A stretch of 64,000 nucleotides of DNA from DATKPA01 sp051955985 (GCA_051955985.1 JBQCGD010000119.1:20790-84789), one strand, 5' to 3'. Shown: positions 41,085 to 52,404, numbered from the stretch's first letter. Numbers and translations: made by a program. Notes: a model not told the origin generated them from the letters alone.

Positions 41085-44000
41085 ATGAAGTCAGTGGACC
41101 CCACCCCCCACTTATCCCGAGCCAAAACCGTCGCCGCCCTGGTCGCTGCGGTCGCCGCCGCCGGCATGTCTGCCGCCAACCCCGCCCGCGCCGCCGATTT
41201 CGACACCATCTCCCAGCGCGTCCAGTCCAATCTCCTCGGCAAAGCCCCCTCCACTTCCACCGTCAAGGGCTACATGAACTCCCTGCAGCCCGATGGAAGC
41301 TGGACCGACATCAATTACGCCAGCACCGCCCAGACCAACTGGAGCCCCCTCACCCACGTCCAGCGCATGGCCGGCATGGCCGAAGTCTGGGCCAACCCCG
41401 GCAGCTCCCTCTACCACAACACCACCCTCGCCGCCGACCTCCGCGCCTCCATGGATTACTGGTTCTCCTTCACCGCCAACGCCACCGGCGCCCCCTCCGG
41501 CGCCGACAATTTCAACAACCCCACCCCCTACTCCACCAACTGGTTCGACAACGACATCGCCGGCCCACAGGCACTCGGCAGCGCCATGGTCATGGCCACC
41601 TCCGTCTTCACCCCCGACCAGCTCTCCACCGCCCAGTACTACCTCCTCAACGCCAAAAAAGAACTCCCCCATTTCACCGGCCAGAACACCGTCGACCTCT
41701 CCATCGTCGGCGTCTACTCCTCCATCGCCTCCGGCTCCACCACCGACATGACCTCCGCCTTCAACTCCATGAACGGCACCGTCTTCATCTCCAACTTCGG
41801 CACCGACGGCATCCAGTCCGACCACTCCTACCACATCCACGGTATCCAACTCTACATGGGCGGCTACGGCACCTCCTACATCAACGACATGCTCAACTGG
41901 GCCTCCGTCTCCGCCGGCACCGCCTACGCCCTCACCACCGACCAGCAACACATCATCACCGATTACCTCCTCGACGGTACCCAGTGGTTCATCCGCGGAC
42001 GCACCATGGACCTCACCGCCGATGGCCGCCAGGTCACCTTCCCCAGCTTCGTCGGCGCCGGCGGCGGCTTCGTCAACGCTATCCAGCAGGCCCAGACCCT
42101 CGGCTCCTACCGCACCGCCGACCTCCAGAACTTCCTCAACCGCCAGAACCTCACCAACTCCCAGAACGCCGCAAATTCCACCCTCTACACCCTCTCCGGC
42201 AACCGCGACTTCTACAACTCCGAAATCATGGTCCAGCAACGCTCCGCCTACTACGCCTCCGTCAAGGTCGTCTCCACCCGCACCTCCCAGCCCGAGCAGG
42301 GCAACGGCCAGGGCCTCCAAAACCTCTACCTCGGCGACGGCGTCAACCAGATCATGGTCACCGGCAACGAATACTACGGCATCCAACCCTCCTGGAACTG
42401 GCGACGACTCCCCGGCACCACCGTCGAACAGGACACCCGCTCCCTCACCCCCTCCGGCTCCTTCGGCGCAGCCCACGGCACCACCGATTACGCCGGCGGC
42501 GTCTCCGACAATACCTACGGCCTCGAAGCCTTCAACTACAACCGCTTCGACGTCAAAGCCAAAAAATCCTGGGCCTTCTTCGACAACGAAGAAGTCGCAC
42601 TCGGCGCCGCCATCAACTCCTCCAACACCACCTATGAAGTCGACACCACCCTCAACCAGTGCCTCCAATCCTCCGCCGTCTCCTTCGAAACCACCTCCGG
42701 CACAATCCAAACCCTCTCCAACGGCACCTCCGCCACCCCCGCCAACCTCCGCTGGGTCTACCAGGGCAACGTCGGCTACTTCTTCCTCACCCCCGTTAGC
42801 AACGCCACCATCATGGCCGTCCCCCAGAGCGGCACCTGGTACGCCCTCAACACCGCCGCCAGCAACTCCACCGTCACCCAGAACATCTTCACTCTTTACA
42901 TCAACCACGGCGCCGCCGTCAGCAACGGCACCTACGCCTACATCGCCGTCCCCGGCATCACCCTCGCCAACATGGATTCCTACTTCGCCGCCAACCCCAT
43001 CCAGATCCTCCGCAACGACGCCAACGTCCAGGCCGTCCGCAACGCCGCCCTCGACGTCACCGAAGCCGCCTTCTACGCCCCCGATTCCTTCACCCTCCCC
43101 GGCAACCAGACCGTCACCTCCTCCGGCGCCGCCACCATCATCCTCCGCCGCCAACCCAATACCCTCTCCCTCTCCGCCTCCAGCCCCCAGGCCCTCCAGC
43201 AACCGCTCAGCGTCTCCCTCGCCAACCTCACCCTCTCCGGCCCAACCCCCACCTGGCTCGACGCCCTCGGCACCGCCACCGCCACCTTCAGCCTCCCCGG
43301 CGGAAACCTCGCCGCCTCCACCGTCGGCATCACCCTCTCCTCCAACGGAAACGCCACCCCCACCGTCTCACTCTCCAGCAATGACCACAACACCAGCTCC
43401 TCCTACATCGTCACCGCCCCCGTCTCGCTCCCCGCCAACACCACCTTCCAGCAGGACAACCTCACCACCCTCACCTTCTCCGCCCCCATCTCCGGCAACG
43501 CCTCCCTCACCCAAACCGGCACCGGCACCCTCATCCTCTCCGCCAACAACTCCTTCACCGGCGGCACCTTCATCAACGGCGGCACCCTCCGCGCAACCAA
43601 TTCAAACGCCCTTCCCAACACCACCACCATCAACCCCAGCGGCACCCTCGTCATCACCACCAGCCTCTCTTCGCCCATCACCCTCGCCGGCGGAACCCTC
43701 GGATTCGCCAACGCCCCCACCCTCACCAGCGATCTCACCATCGCCCCCAACACCACCTCCACCATCCAAAGCGCCGACCCGCAAAATCCCAACACCTCCA
43801 TCAACGCTTCCTTCACCGGCCGCCTCCTCGGCGCCGGCAACCTCCTCCTCAAAAACGCCGGCAACATCACCAATCCCGACGGCGCCCAAGCCTTCCGCAT
43901 CAACGCCCCCAACACCTCCACCTTCTCCGGAAACATCACCCTCGCCAACAACGTCAAAGGCGAACTCTTCGGCCAAACCGCCGGCGCCGTCTCCCCCGCC

Positions 44001-45194
44001 GGCACCGCCACCCTCATCCTCACCGCCGGCGACGCCGCGCGCAACAACTCCCTCAACACCCTCACCACCACCACCGGCTACTCCGAACTCAACCTCCGCA
44101 TCAACTCCTCCGCCAACCAGACCTACACCAACAACCTCGTCATCTCCGGCGCCGGCCTCGCCCTCCTCAACCCCCTCGGCTCCGCACCCGCCAACACCTC
44201 CGTCACCCTCGGCAACCTCCGCATCGGCGCCAACCAGGAACTCGGCACCTACCTCGCCGCCTCCTTCGCCACACACCCCATCCTCTTCCAATCCGTCACC
44301 CTCACCGGCGGCATCGCCACCTTCTCCCCAAAAACCAACGGCTTCGGCAGCGCCTCCTCCACCGGCGCCGACCTCACCCTCGCCAACATCTCCGAACTCG
44401 CTCCCTCCGGTATCAACATGACCGGCCTCCGCACACTCTTCCTCTCAGGCAACAACACCTACTCCGGCCCCACCACCGTCTCCTCCGGCACCCTCGTCTT
44501 CACCGCCAACTCCACCAGCAACATCTCCACCCTCACCGCCACCGCCCCCATCACCATCTACGGCGCCGTCAGAATCGCCCCCAACGCCAACCCCAGCACC
44601 CTCACGGCCCTCACCCTCGCCGGCACCAACAACAACTGGACCGGCTCTCTCGACCTCACGAACAACACGCTCATCATCAACGACGCCGCCACCCACAACA
44701 CCACGCTCGCCACGCTGCAAAACGAGATCACCTACGGCGCCACCCACCCCGCCACCGGTAGGGGGGGCATCTTCAGCTCCACCCTCGCCCCCAACCACGC
44801 CCTCGCCCTCCTCGACAACGCCGCCCTCGGCCTCACCACCTTCGCCAACCAACCCGTCGACGCCACCTCCCTCCTCCTCACCCCACTCCTCCTCGGCGAC
44901 GCCAACGCCGACAACAAAGTCGACCTCTCCGACCTCTCCACCGTCCTCAACAACTTCGGCCAATCCACCCCCAACTGGACCGACGGCAACTTCGACGCTT
45001 CCCCCACAATCGACCTCACCGACCTCTCCGCCATCCTCAACAACTTCGGCCTCACCACCCCAAGCGCTTCCTCCCAATTACCAATTACCACTAACCAATT
45101 ACCAACAACACCCACCCCCGAACCCGCCTCCCTCACCCTCCTCCTTCCCGTGCTTCTCTTCACTTCACGCTCCCGCCGCCACCGGCTCGCCTGA
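41085..45194 (+). CDS. Giant secreted PL8-like polysaccharide lyase with beta-strand repeats, dockerin-like pair and PEP-CTERM
   Basis: A 1369-residue exported protein. Residues 30-690 resemble polysaccharide lyase family 8 (hyaluronate/xanthan lyases): an alpha toroid with GIQSDHSYHIHGIQLYMGGY near 245 holding candidate catalytic His and Tyr, RGRTMDLTADGR near 305, and a beta domain containing KSWAFFDNEEVALGAAI near 490. About 770-1260 hold autotransporter-type beta-strand repeats (GTGTLILSANNSFTGGT). Residues 1268-1325 are a dockerin-like EF-hand pair (GDANADNKVDLSDL). The tail TPEPASLTLLLPVLLF plus Arg-rich end is PEP-CTERM-like. It is probably exosortase-sorted to the surface. The ATG follows a GAGCGAGG sequence. 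Confidence 0.8.
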   Translation: MKSVDPTPHLSRAKTVAALVAAVAAAGMSAANPARAADFDTISQRVQSNLLGKAPSTSTVKGYMNSLQPDGSWTDINYASTAQTNWSPLTHVQRMAGMAEVWANPGSSLYHNTTLAADLRASMDYWFSFTANATGAPSGADNFNNPTPYSTNWFDNDIAGPQALGSAMVMATSVFTPDQLSTAQYYLLNAKKELPHFTGQNTVDLSIVGVYSSIASGSTTDMTSAFNSMNGTVFISNFGTDGIQSDHSYHIHGIQLYMGGYGTSYINDMLNWASVSAGTAYALTTDQQHIITDYLLDGTQWFIRGRTMDLTADGRQVTFPSFVGAGGGFVNAIQQAQTLGSYRTADLQNFLNRQNLTNSQNAANSTLYTLSGNRDFYNSEIMVQQRSAYYASVKVVSTRTSQPEQGNGQGLQNLYLGDGVNQIMVTGNEYYGIQPSWNWRRLPGTTVEQDTRSLTPSGSFGAAHGTTDYAGGVSDNTYGLEAFNYNRFDVKAKKSWAFFDNEEVALGAAINSSNTTYEVDTTLNQCLQSSAVSFETTSGTIQTLSNGTSATPANLRWVYQGNVGYFFLTPVSNATIMAVPQSGTWYALNTAASNSTVTQNIFTLYINHGAAVSNGTYAYIAVPGITLANMDSYFAANPIQILRNDANVQAVRNAALDVTEAAFYAPDSFTLPGNQTVTSSGAATIILRRQPNTLSLSASSPQALQQPLSVSLANLTLSGPTPTWLDALGTATATFSLPGGNLAASTVGITLSSNGNATPTVSLSSNDHNTSSSYIVTAPVSLPANTTFQQDNLTTLTFSAPISGNASLTQTGTGTLILSANNSFTGGTFINGGTLRATNSNALPNTTTINPSGTLVITTSLSSPITLAGGTLGFANAPTLTSDLTIAPNTTSTIQSADPQNPNTSINASFTGRLLGAGNLLLKNAGNITNPDGAQAFRINAPNTSTFSGNITLANNVKGELFGQTAGAVSPAGTATLILTAGDAARNNSLNTLTTTTGYSELNLRINSSANQTYTNNLVISGAGLALLNPLGSAPANTSVTLGNLRIGANQELGTYLAASFATHPILFQSVTLTGGIATFSPKTNGFGSASSTGADLTLANISELAPSGINMTGLRTLFLSGNNTYSGPTTVSSGTLVFTANSTSNISTLTATAPITIYGAVRIAPNANPSTLTALTLAGTNNNWTGSLDLTNNTLIINDAATHNTTLATLQNEITYGATHPATGRGGIFSSTLAPNHALALLDNAALGLTTFANQPVDATSLLLTPLLLGDANADNKVDLSDLSTVLNNFGQSTPNWTDGNFDASPTIDLTDLSAILNNFGLTTPSASSQLPITTNQLPTTPTPEPASLTLLLPVLLFTSRSRRHRLA

Positions 45195-45443
45195 TCACGC
45201 CGACAGAAATACCCATGTCCATTTATCTCGCCTCCTGCAACAATCCACCCGCTCTTCCGTTTTCCCTCAGCCGTAACGAGGATTTCTCTTCGCCGGCAGC
45301 CCCTCCTGGTGTTCCGTTCATCGTGGGTTCCAACGTTCCTTAAAGCCATACCCCGGTACGAGATACCTCGCCGCCAAATCCGTCAGCGCACGGCCGCGGG
45401 CGCTTTGTAGCCCCGCCGCAAAAGCACAAAGTGGGAGTCTCTC

Positions 45444-48413
45444 ATGGGATCGAATAAAAAAATCTTAATATCTAAAATAAATCCACAGATCGCGCACACG
45501 GCCCCTCTCGCCGTGCTCACCGCGATCGCCGCCGCCCTCCTCCATTCCCCCGCCCTGCGCGCAGATGCCGTCATCGCCGGATACCAGTTCACCAACGATT
45601 CCTTCAACCCCACCACCCTCGACCCTTCCCTCGCCGCCTCCTCCTTCACCTACGTCAACGCCAACCCCGGCAATCCCCCCCTCGGCCCCGCCTTCATCAT
45701 CCAGGGAGGCATCCTCCCCGACGATCCCGCCTTCTTCGTCGGACAGGCCGACTGGTTCCCCACCGCCCTTGGCTACAACCAAAATTACTACACCTTCGCC
45801 GTCTCCGTCTCCCCCGGCGCCGCCATTAACGTCAATTCCCTCTCCTTCTACGCCAACTCCCGCCAGCAGGTCCCCTTCCTCGCGCAGGTCCAGTATTCCA
45901 CCAGCCCCAACTTCACCAACCCCGTCAGTTTCGACACCAACCCCATCGCCATTTCCAGCAACGAGTCCTGGGCCACCTACACCGCTTCCGACGCTCCCAT
46001 CGTCCAGGGCACCGGCACCTGGTACTTCCGCATCTACAATCAGCTCGATATCAACGGCAACGGCACCATCGCCGACCTCTTCAACATGAGCCGCGTCGCT
46101 CTCAACGGCTCCGTCGTCAATCCCAAAACGCCCACGCCTCTCTACTGGGACCCCGCACACGCCGGCGCGCCCGGCAGCGGCGGCGACGGCATCTGGCTCT
46201 CCGGCGCGCCCTGGGCCGACGGCCCCATCGATTACTCATGGAACCCTGCCCTCCCCGAAACCGCCGTCTTCGCCGGCCCCGCCTCCGGCAACGTCACCCT
46301 CGGCGGCAACGTCTCCGCAACGAGCGGCATCTCCTTCCTCACCAGCGGATACACCATCTCCGCCAACGCCAACCAGACCCTCACCCTCGGCGGAACCCTC
46401 AACGTCTCCGCCGCCGCCGCCCTCGCCGCCCCCTTCACTACCGCCGCCCCCGGCCCACTCTACAAAACCGGCGGCGAAGCCCTCTTCATCGAAGGCCCCG
46501 GCGCTCTCGCCAACGGCACCTCCCTCATCATCTCCCTCGGCGGTCTCGTCGTTCAATCCGGCGGATCCATCGTCGCCAACGGCGCGCCCCAAATCGTCGG
46601 CCAAAACCCCGGCGATGACGGCAACCTCGGCCTCGTCGGCAACGGCTCCTTCTCCACCGACAACGCCATCATCCTCGCTGATCAGGGCGGCAATGGCACT
46701 CTCCTCGTCCAGGACTCCGCCGCCCTCTCCGCCAATTCACTCCTCGTCGGCAACGGCTCCCTCGCAAACGCCGCCGTCATCCTCAACGGCGGCACCCTCT
46801 CCGCCAACGCCATCACCCTCGCCGCCGACCACACCGCTACCGGCTCCATCACCCTCAACGCCGGCACCCTCGCCACCGCCTCCATCACCGGCGGCCTCGG
46901 CAACTCCATGCTCCTCCTCGCCGGCGGAACACTCCAGGCCTCCGCCAACTCCACCTCCCTCCTCTCCAACATCACCAACCTCCAGGTCAGCCCCGCCGGC
47001 GCGCTCATCGACACCAACGGCTTCAACGTCTCCCTCGCCCAACCCCTCACCCCCGCCTCCGGCAGCAACGGCGGCCTCACCAAGCTCGGCGCCGGAACCC
47101 TCACCCTCAACTTCCCCACGCCCCTCGCCGGCCCCATCGCCGTCAACGCCGGCACCCTCAAATCCGTCAACAACACCTTCCCCTCCGCCAACATCTCCAT
47201 CGCCGCCAACGCCACCCTCGAGTACAACCTCTCCGCCCGCACCTTCCAGACCCCCACCACCTTCACCGGCAACGGCACCCTCCGCCTCACCGCCTCCCCC
47301 ACCGGCCAGCTCGTCTTCGGCGGATACGGCGCAGTCAACGTCAACTTCTCCCCCGGCGCTCTCATCGACATCCAGTCCGGACTCCTCTACGCCAGCTCCA
47401 GCTAAGGCGGCAACTGGACCGCCAACAACGCCTCCCTCAACATCGCCGCCGGCGCTACCGTCGACGCCGTCGAAGCCGGATTCACCGGCACCATGCACAT
47501 CGACGCCCTCTCCGGCGCAGGCAACCTCTCCGGCGGCTACCAGTTCAACAACAATTCCACCTCCACCCTCACCCTCGGCATCGCCAACGGCTCCGGCGTT
47601 TTCTCCGGCAACATCGCCGACGATCCCAACGCACACCTCGCCATCATCAAAACCGGCACCGGTACCCAGGCATTCTCCGGCCAGAATTCCTACACCGGCG
47701 GCACCACCGTCAACAACGGCACCCTCATCCTCGCCTCCTCCTCCGCCCTCGCCCCCCTCAGCGACCTCACCCTCAACGCCGGCGCCGTCGTCGAGTCCGG
47801 CCAATCCCCCATCACCCTCAGGCTCTCCTCCCTTACCCTCGCCGGAAGCGGCGGCAACTGGCTCGCCGATTACGACCTCACCTCCAACAAGCTCATCCTC
47901 CAACCCACCGCCAACAAAGCCGCCGTCCTCGCCACCCTCCAGGCCCAGGTCGCCTTCGGCCGAACCCACATCAACGGCATCAATAGTTCTACCCTCCCCG
48001 CCAACTACGGCATCGCCGCCCTCGACAACGCCGTCACCAATTTCACCACCTTCGGCGGCCTCCCCGTCTACCCAACCTCCCTCCTCCTCGCCCCCGAACT
48101 CCTCGGCGACGCCAACCTCGACGGCAAAATCGACCTCACCGACCTAAGCACCGTCCTCAACCACTTCGGCCAATCCACCCTCGCCTGGACCGACGGCAAC
48201 TTCGACGGCTCCCAAACCATCGACCTCACCGACCTCTCCGCCATCCTCAACAACTTCGGCCAAACCAATCCCAACCCCTCCGCCCAACTACCATTTACCA
48301 ATCCCCAATTACCACCCACCCCCACCCCGACCCCCGAACCCACCCCACCCGCCCTCCTCCTCCCCGCCCCCCTCCTTCTCCGCCGACGGTCAGCAATCTC
48401 CAGCTTATGTTAA
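45444..48413 (+). pseudogene. Giant beta-strand-repeat PEP-CTERM protein interrupted by one in-frame TAA
   Basis: From the ATG at 45444 (GGGAG ribosome site) the frame encodes 653 residues: signal peptide, a beta-sandwich region to about 250, then autotransporter-type beta-strand repeats. It meets TAA at 47403-47405 (after YASSS). The same frame then continues open for another 335 codons to 48413 with more repeats (GTGTQAFSGQNSYTGGTTVN), a dockerin-like pair GDANLDGKIDLTDLSTVL and a PEP-CTERM-like tail TPEPTPPALLLP. The C-terminal 170 residues closely match the PL8-like protein. The stop is either a nonsense mutation, a sequencing error or a readthrough site; without readthrough the product lacks its sorting signal. 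Confidence 0.75.
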
Positions 48414-48494
48414 AATGGGCAAGGCCTTACCCTCGTTTTCAGCCCAAAATCGACAGGCCGCCAATGACGTACCCACACTTGGCGGTCTCTCCCC

Positions 48495-50150
48495 TCACTC
48501 AAACCGCACCCAATCCACCCCCACCTCCCCGCCCACCCCCTCCACGCGCATCTCATTCCCACTCTTCTTCAGCCCCACCCCCTTCAGCGAAATCTCCTTC
48601 CACTCCCCGCCCACCTCCACCTCCTGCCGCTCCCCATTCACCGTCACCGCCCCCTTCGCCCCCGCATCCCCGCGCGCCCGCACCGTCACCGCATACGTCT
48701 TCGCCTGATCCGCCCCGAACATATACGCCGTCCACTCCCCGCCGCCCAGCTTCACAAACTGCCCCTCCGCCCGCCGCCCCCCCGCCAACGAACACGGCTC
48801 CACGGGCACCGGCTCCCCCTTCCGGTAATACTTCGAATTCCCCGTCCCCTTCACCGAATACGAAACCCCCGCCCCGCCCACCCCATAATTCTCCGCCTCC
48901 ACCTTCCCCGGCACCTTCCGGAACATCGCATTCACCACATCGGCGTGGAACACGCAATTCTCCAGCCGGATGTTCGTCAGCAACTCATTAAACGCCCCCG
49001 TCGCCACCTCCCGCGAAGGCTTCTCCCGCTTCTCCCCCTCCTGCGAATACGCCACGATCTCCTCCCAATGCCCCGGCGCCTTGATCCCGTACGGCCCATT
49101 CGCCGCCACCATCTTCTTCCACGGCCAGAACGACCACCCAATGTTGTGCGCCTCAAAATTCTCCGTCGTCCCCCAGTAAATCGCATCATCCCGCTCCCCC
49201 GTCTCCCCCGCCCAGATCGGCACCTTCAACTCGTCGCGCTTCTTCAGATACTGGCTGATCGGCTTCAAGTTCGACGGATTGTCCCAGCAGTAATAATGAA
49301 ACTGCAGGAACATGTTCTCATCAAACGGCCGCGTGAACACCGACCAGTCGTTCGCCCAGTTCGCCCCCTCCACCGTGATCATGTGCTTCTGATCCACCTG
49401 CCGGATCGCCGTCGCAATCCGCATGTACAGCGGCTCCAGCAGGTGCTTGTATTTCGCCGCCGCTCCCGTCCGCTGCGGCAGCGGCTCATTCAACAGGTCA
49501 TACGCCCCAACCGCCGGCTCATTCTTGTAACGCTCCGCAATCTTCACCCACAGCTTCACCAGCCGGTCCTGGTTCTTCGGATCCATAAACAATTCCGGCT
49601 GATCATGCGCGCTGTCATCAATGTTCGTCCCCGTCTGCCCCCCCGGCGCCGCATGCATATCGACAATCACATAAATCCCCGCCGCATGACACCACGTCAC
49701 CAGGTTGTCCAGCAGCTCAAACCCCTCCTCCCGGTACTGCGGATTTTCCCCCTCCGTCAAAAACAGCCGCGCATTCATCGACGGCCGCACACAATTGAAC
49801 CCCAGCGCCGCAATCCGCTGAATATCCGCCTCCGTGATGTAATTCGCCCGGTACTCCCGCCAGAACTTCTCCGCATACTCCGGACCCGCCAGATCCGTCA
49901 CAATCTGCTCAATCTGCCGCGGCCGATCCCCATTCTTCCCGAACCGCCACATGTACCCCTCCGGCAGCATCCAGTTCCCCAACCCCACCCCGCGCAGCAT
50001 CACCTTGTGCCCCTGTGCATCCACCATGTCCTCCCCCCGCGTGTGCAGAATCCCCCGCCCCTCAATCCCACCCCCGCCGCCTTTCACCTGCGCGCAAGCC
50101 GCCAACGACACCGCCGCCATCACCGCCGCCGAAATCCGAATCCAGCTCAT
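48495..50150 (-). CDS. GH5-type cellulase/mannanase lipoprotein with C-terminal CBM-like module
   Basis: A 551-residue lipoprotein (SWIRISAAVMAAVSLAAC). The barrel has LRGVGLGNWM near the start, the acid/base Glu in DLLNEPLP near 214 and the nucleophile Glu in IWAGETGE near 312, the two GH5 signatures. VDMHAAPGGQTG near 160 also fits GH5. The C-terminal 130 residues (EAENYGVGGAGVSY and GGEWKEISLKGVGLKKSG) resemble a family-6-type carbohydrate-binding module. Likely substrate: beta-glucan or mannan. ATG at 50150 with GGAG upstream. It follows the GH3 gene by 55 bases on the same strand. Confidence 0.85.
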   Translation of the reverse strand: MSWIRISAAVMAAVSLAACAQVKGGGGGIEGRGILHTRGEDMVDAQGHKVMLRGVGLGNWMLPEGYMWRFGKNGDRPRQIEQIVTDLAGPEYAEKFWREYRANYITEADIQRIAALGFNCVRPSMNARLFLTEGENPQYREEGFELLDNLVTWCHAAGIYVIVDMHAAPGGQTGTNIDDSAHDQPELFMDPKNQDRLVKLWVKIAERYKNEPAVGAYDLLNEPLPQRTGAAAKYKHLLEPLYMRIATAIRQVDQKHMITVEGANWANDWSVFTRPFDENMFLQFHYYCWDNPSNLKPISQYLKKRDELKVPIWAGETGERDDAIYWGTTENFEAHNIGWSFWPWKKMVAANGPYGIKAPGHWEEIVAYSQEGEKREKPSREVATGAFNELLTNIRLENCVFHADVVNAMFRKVPGKVEAENYGVGGAGVSYSVKGTGNSKYYRKGEPVPVEPCSLAGGRRAEGQFVKLGGGEWTAYMFGADQAKTYAVTVRARGDAGAKGAVTVNGERQEVEVGGEWKEISLKGVGLKKSGNEMRVEGVGGEVGVDWVRFE

Positions 50151-50205
50151 CACCACTCCGCACGCAGAATCAAATCGCCCACATGAACCTAAGCATTCCC
50201 CCTGC

Positions 50206-52404
50206 TCACTTCGCCACCGTCGTCTTCTCCAGCACCACCTCCCCGATCGCCCGGATATCCCGCGACGAACTCCCCACCATCACCGTGTACTTCCCTCTCT
50301 CCGCCACCCACCCCGCCTTGCCCGGGTCGTAATACGAAAACGCCCCCCGATCCAGCACCACCTCCACCCGCTTCTTCTCCCCTGCCTTCAGCATCACCCG
50401 CTTGAACCCCTTCAACTCCTTCTCCGGCCGCGGCAAGGCCGGACGTTCTTGGTGCACGTACACCTGCACCACCTCCGCACCTTCCCGATCCCCCGTGTTC
50501 GCCACATCCACCCCCACCGTCACCTTCCCCTCCTCCCCGTTCGCAATGCTCAACCCCGAATACCCAAACGTCGTGTACGAAAGCCCATGCCCAAACGCAA
50601 ACAGCGGCTCAATCTTCTTCGTGTCAAACCACCGATACCCCACCAGCAACCCCTCCCCGTACTTCACAACCCCACCCTTCCCCGGATACGCATTCACGTC
50701 CCCATCCGCATGCGCCGGCGAATCCTCCAGCCGCTTCGGAAACGTGCAAGGCAACTTCCCCGACGGATTCACATCCCCAAACAACACCCGCGCCACCGCG
50801 TTCCCCCCCTCCATCCCCGGATACCACGCCTCCACAATCGCCGGCACCTTTCCCACCCACGGCATCTCCACCGGCGACCCCGAAATCAACACCACCGCCG
50901 CCTTCCCATTCGCCGCCACGATGCGCTGAATCAATTCATCCTGCCCCGACGGCAGCTTCAAATCCTTCCGATCCGTCCCTTCGCTATCGAACCCATGCTG
51001 ATGATTCAGCCCCCCAACAAACACCACCGCATCCGCCCCCTTCGCCGCCTCCACCGCGCGATCCGCCAGCACCGCCGCCTCCGCATCGCTCGCCCCCAGC
51101 CGATACCCCTCCGAGTACACCACATTCATCGCCCCGCCCGCGCGCTTCAGAATCCCCTCCAAAGGCGGAATCTCATAAAACGCCTTGATCGCAGAACTCT
51201 CCCCCCCATGCGCCTGCTTGATCACCGCATTCGCCCCGATCACCGCCAGCGTCCGAATCTTCCTCTCATCCAGCGGCAACACCCCGCCGTCGTTCTTCAA
51301 CAACACAATCCCCTCCTCCGCAATCCGCCGCGCCACCTCCTGGTGCTCTTTCGTGTTGATCGACCCCTCTTCCCGCGTATCCAGCACATGCGTCTCGATC
51401 ATTACCCGCAGGTTCCGCCGCACCTTGTCATCCAGCAGCGTCACCGGATACTTCCCATCCCGCACCCCGCGCAGAAACGCGCTCGCCAGGTAATACTGGC
51501 TGTACGCATTCACCTGCGTCCCCATCTCGCAGTCCAGCCCGTTGTACACCGCTTCATCTGTGTCGTGCGTCCCGTTCCAATCCGAAACCACAATCCCCTG
51601 GAAATTCCATTCCCCCTTCAGAATCTTGTTCAGGAGGTAATCATTCTGACAGCAATGCTGCCCGCGCAACTGGTTATACGCCCCCATCACCGCGAACGCC
51701 CCGCCCTCTTCCACCGCTGCCTTGAACGCCGGCAGGTAAATCTCGCGCAATGCCCGCTCATCCACCTCCACGCTCACGCTGTTCCGTTCCGTCTCCTGGT
51801 TGTTCACCGCAAAATGCTTCACGCACGATGCCACATTCTGCGACTGCACCCCATGGATGTACTCCACCGCCAGCCGCCCCGTCAGGTACGGATCCTCCCC
51901 CATGTACTCAAACGTCCGCCCGTTCAACGGCGTCCGCTGAATGTTGATCCCCGGCCCCAGCATCACATCCTTCCCGCGCTTCCGCGCCTCCTCCCCGATC
52001 ACCTGCCCCATCGCCCGCGCATCCTCCGGATTCCACGTTGCCGCCACCCCGATCAGCGTCGGCAGGTACGTCGAAAAATCATCCGTCCGCCCCGCCGGTT
52101 CCCACGTGTCCGGCCCCACATCTTCTCGTACACCATGAGGCCCGTCCGACATCCACCGCCGCGGAATCCCCAGCCGCGGAATCCCCGCCGTCGTAAATTT
52201 CGAGTCCGCGTGCAGCAACGCAATCTTCTCTTCCAGCGTCAGCCGCGACAGCAGGTCCTCCACCCGCCGCTCCACCGGCTGCGTCGGATCCTTATACGCC
52301 GGCAACTCCGCCCCATCCGCGATCACCCCCGGCGCCGCCGCAACCGCCACCGCCGTCGGAAGACTCATCACCAGCGATCGGACATTACGGCTGCTCCGCG
52401 ACAC
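50206..52404 (-). CDS. Secreted GH3 beta-glucosidase, BglB-type
   Basis: About 732 residues. The barrel holds KIALLHADSKFTTAGIPRLG, GPGINIQRTPLNGRTFEYMG and KHFAVNNQETERN; the nucleophile is Asp in VVSDWNGTHD near 265. The C-terminus has FAFGHGLSYTTFGYSGL and a fibronectin-III-like domain. A GTG at 52404 with GAGG seven bases upstream gives an n-region of arginines and a hydrophobic segment, so it is the preferred start; an ATG twelve codons later is the alternative. With the GH5 it forms an operon divergent from the XylR-type regulator. Confidence 0.85.
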   Translation of the reverse strand: MSRSSRNVRSLVMSLPTAVAVAAAPGVIADGAELPAYKDPTQPVERRVEDLLSRLTLEEKIALLHADSKFTTAGIPRLGIPRRWMSDGPHGVREDVGPDTWEPAGRTDDFSTYLPTLIGVAATWNPEDARAMGQVIGEEARKRGKDVMLGPGINIQRTPLNGRTFEYMGEDPYLTGRLAVEYIHGVQSQNVASCVKHFAVNNQETERNSVSVEVDERALREIYLPAFKAAVEEGGAFAVMGAYNQLRGQHCCQNDYLLNKILKGEWNFQGIVVSDWNGTHDTDEAVYNGLDCEMGTQVNAYSQYYLASAFLRGVRDGKYPVTLLDDKVRRNLRVMIETHVLDTREEGSINTKEHQEVARRIAEEGIVLLKNDGGVLPLDERKIRTLAVIGANAVIKQAHGGESSAIKAFYEIPPLEGILKRAGGAMNVVYSEGYRLGASDAEAAVLADRAVEAAKGADAVVFVGGLNHQHGFDSEGTDRKDLKLPSGQDELIQRIVAANGKAAVVLISGSPVEMPWVGKVPAIVEAWYPGMEGGNAVARVLFGDVNPSGKLPCTFPKRLEDSPAHADGDVNAYPGKGGVVKYGEGLLVGYRWFDTKKIEPLFAFGHGLSYTTFGYSGLSIANGEEGKVTVGVDVANTGDREGAEVVQVYVHQERPALPRPEKELKGFKRVMLKAGEKKRVEVVLDRGAFSYYDPGKAGWVAERGKYTVMVGSSSRDIRAIGEVVLEKTTVAK

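Noticed and set aside
40334..42637. 767-codon plus-strand Arg/His/Pro-rich frame bridging two genes
   Set aside because: Out of frame with both the alginate-lyase-like and PL8-like genes that it overlaps; no domain and extreme composition.
41112..43202. 696-codon minus-strand Gly-rich frame
   Set aside because: Antisense shadow of the PL8-like gene; no start context and low-complexity composition.
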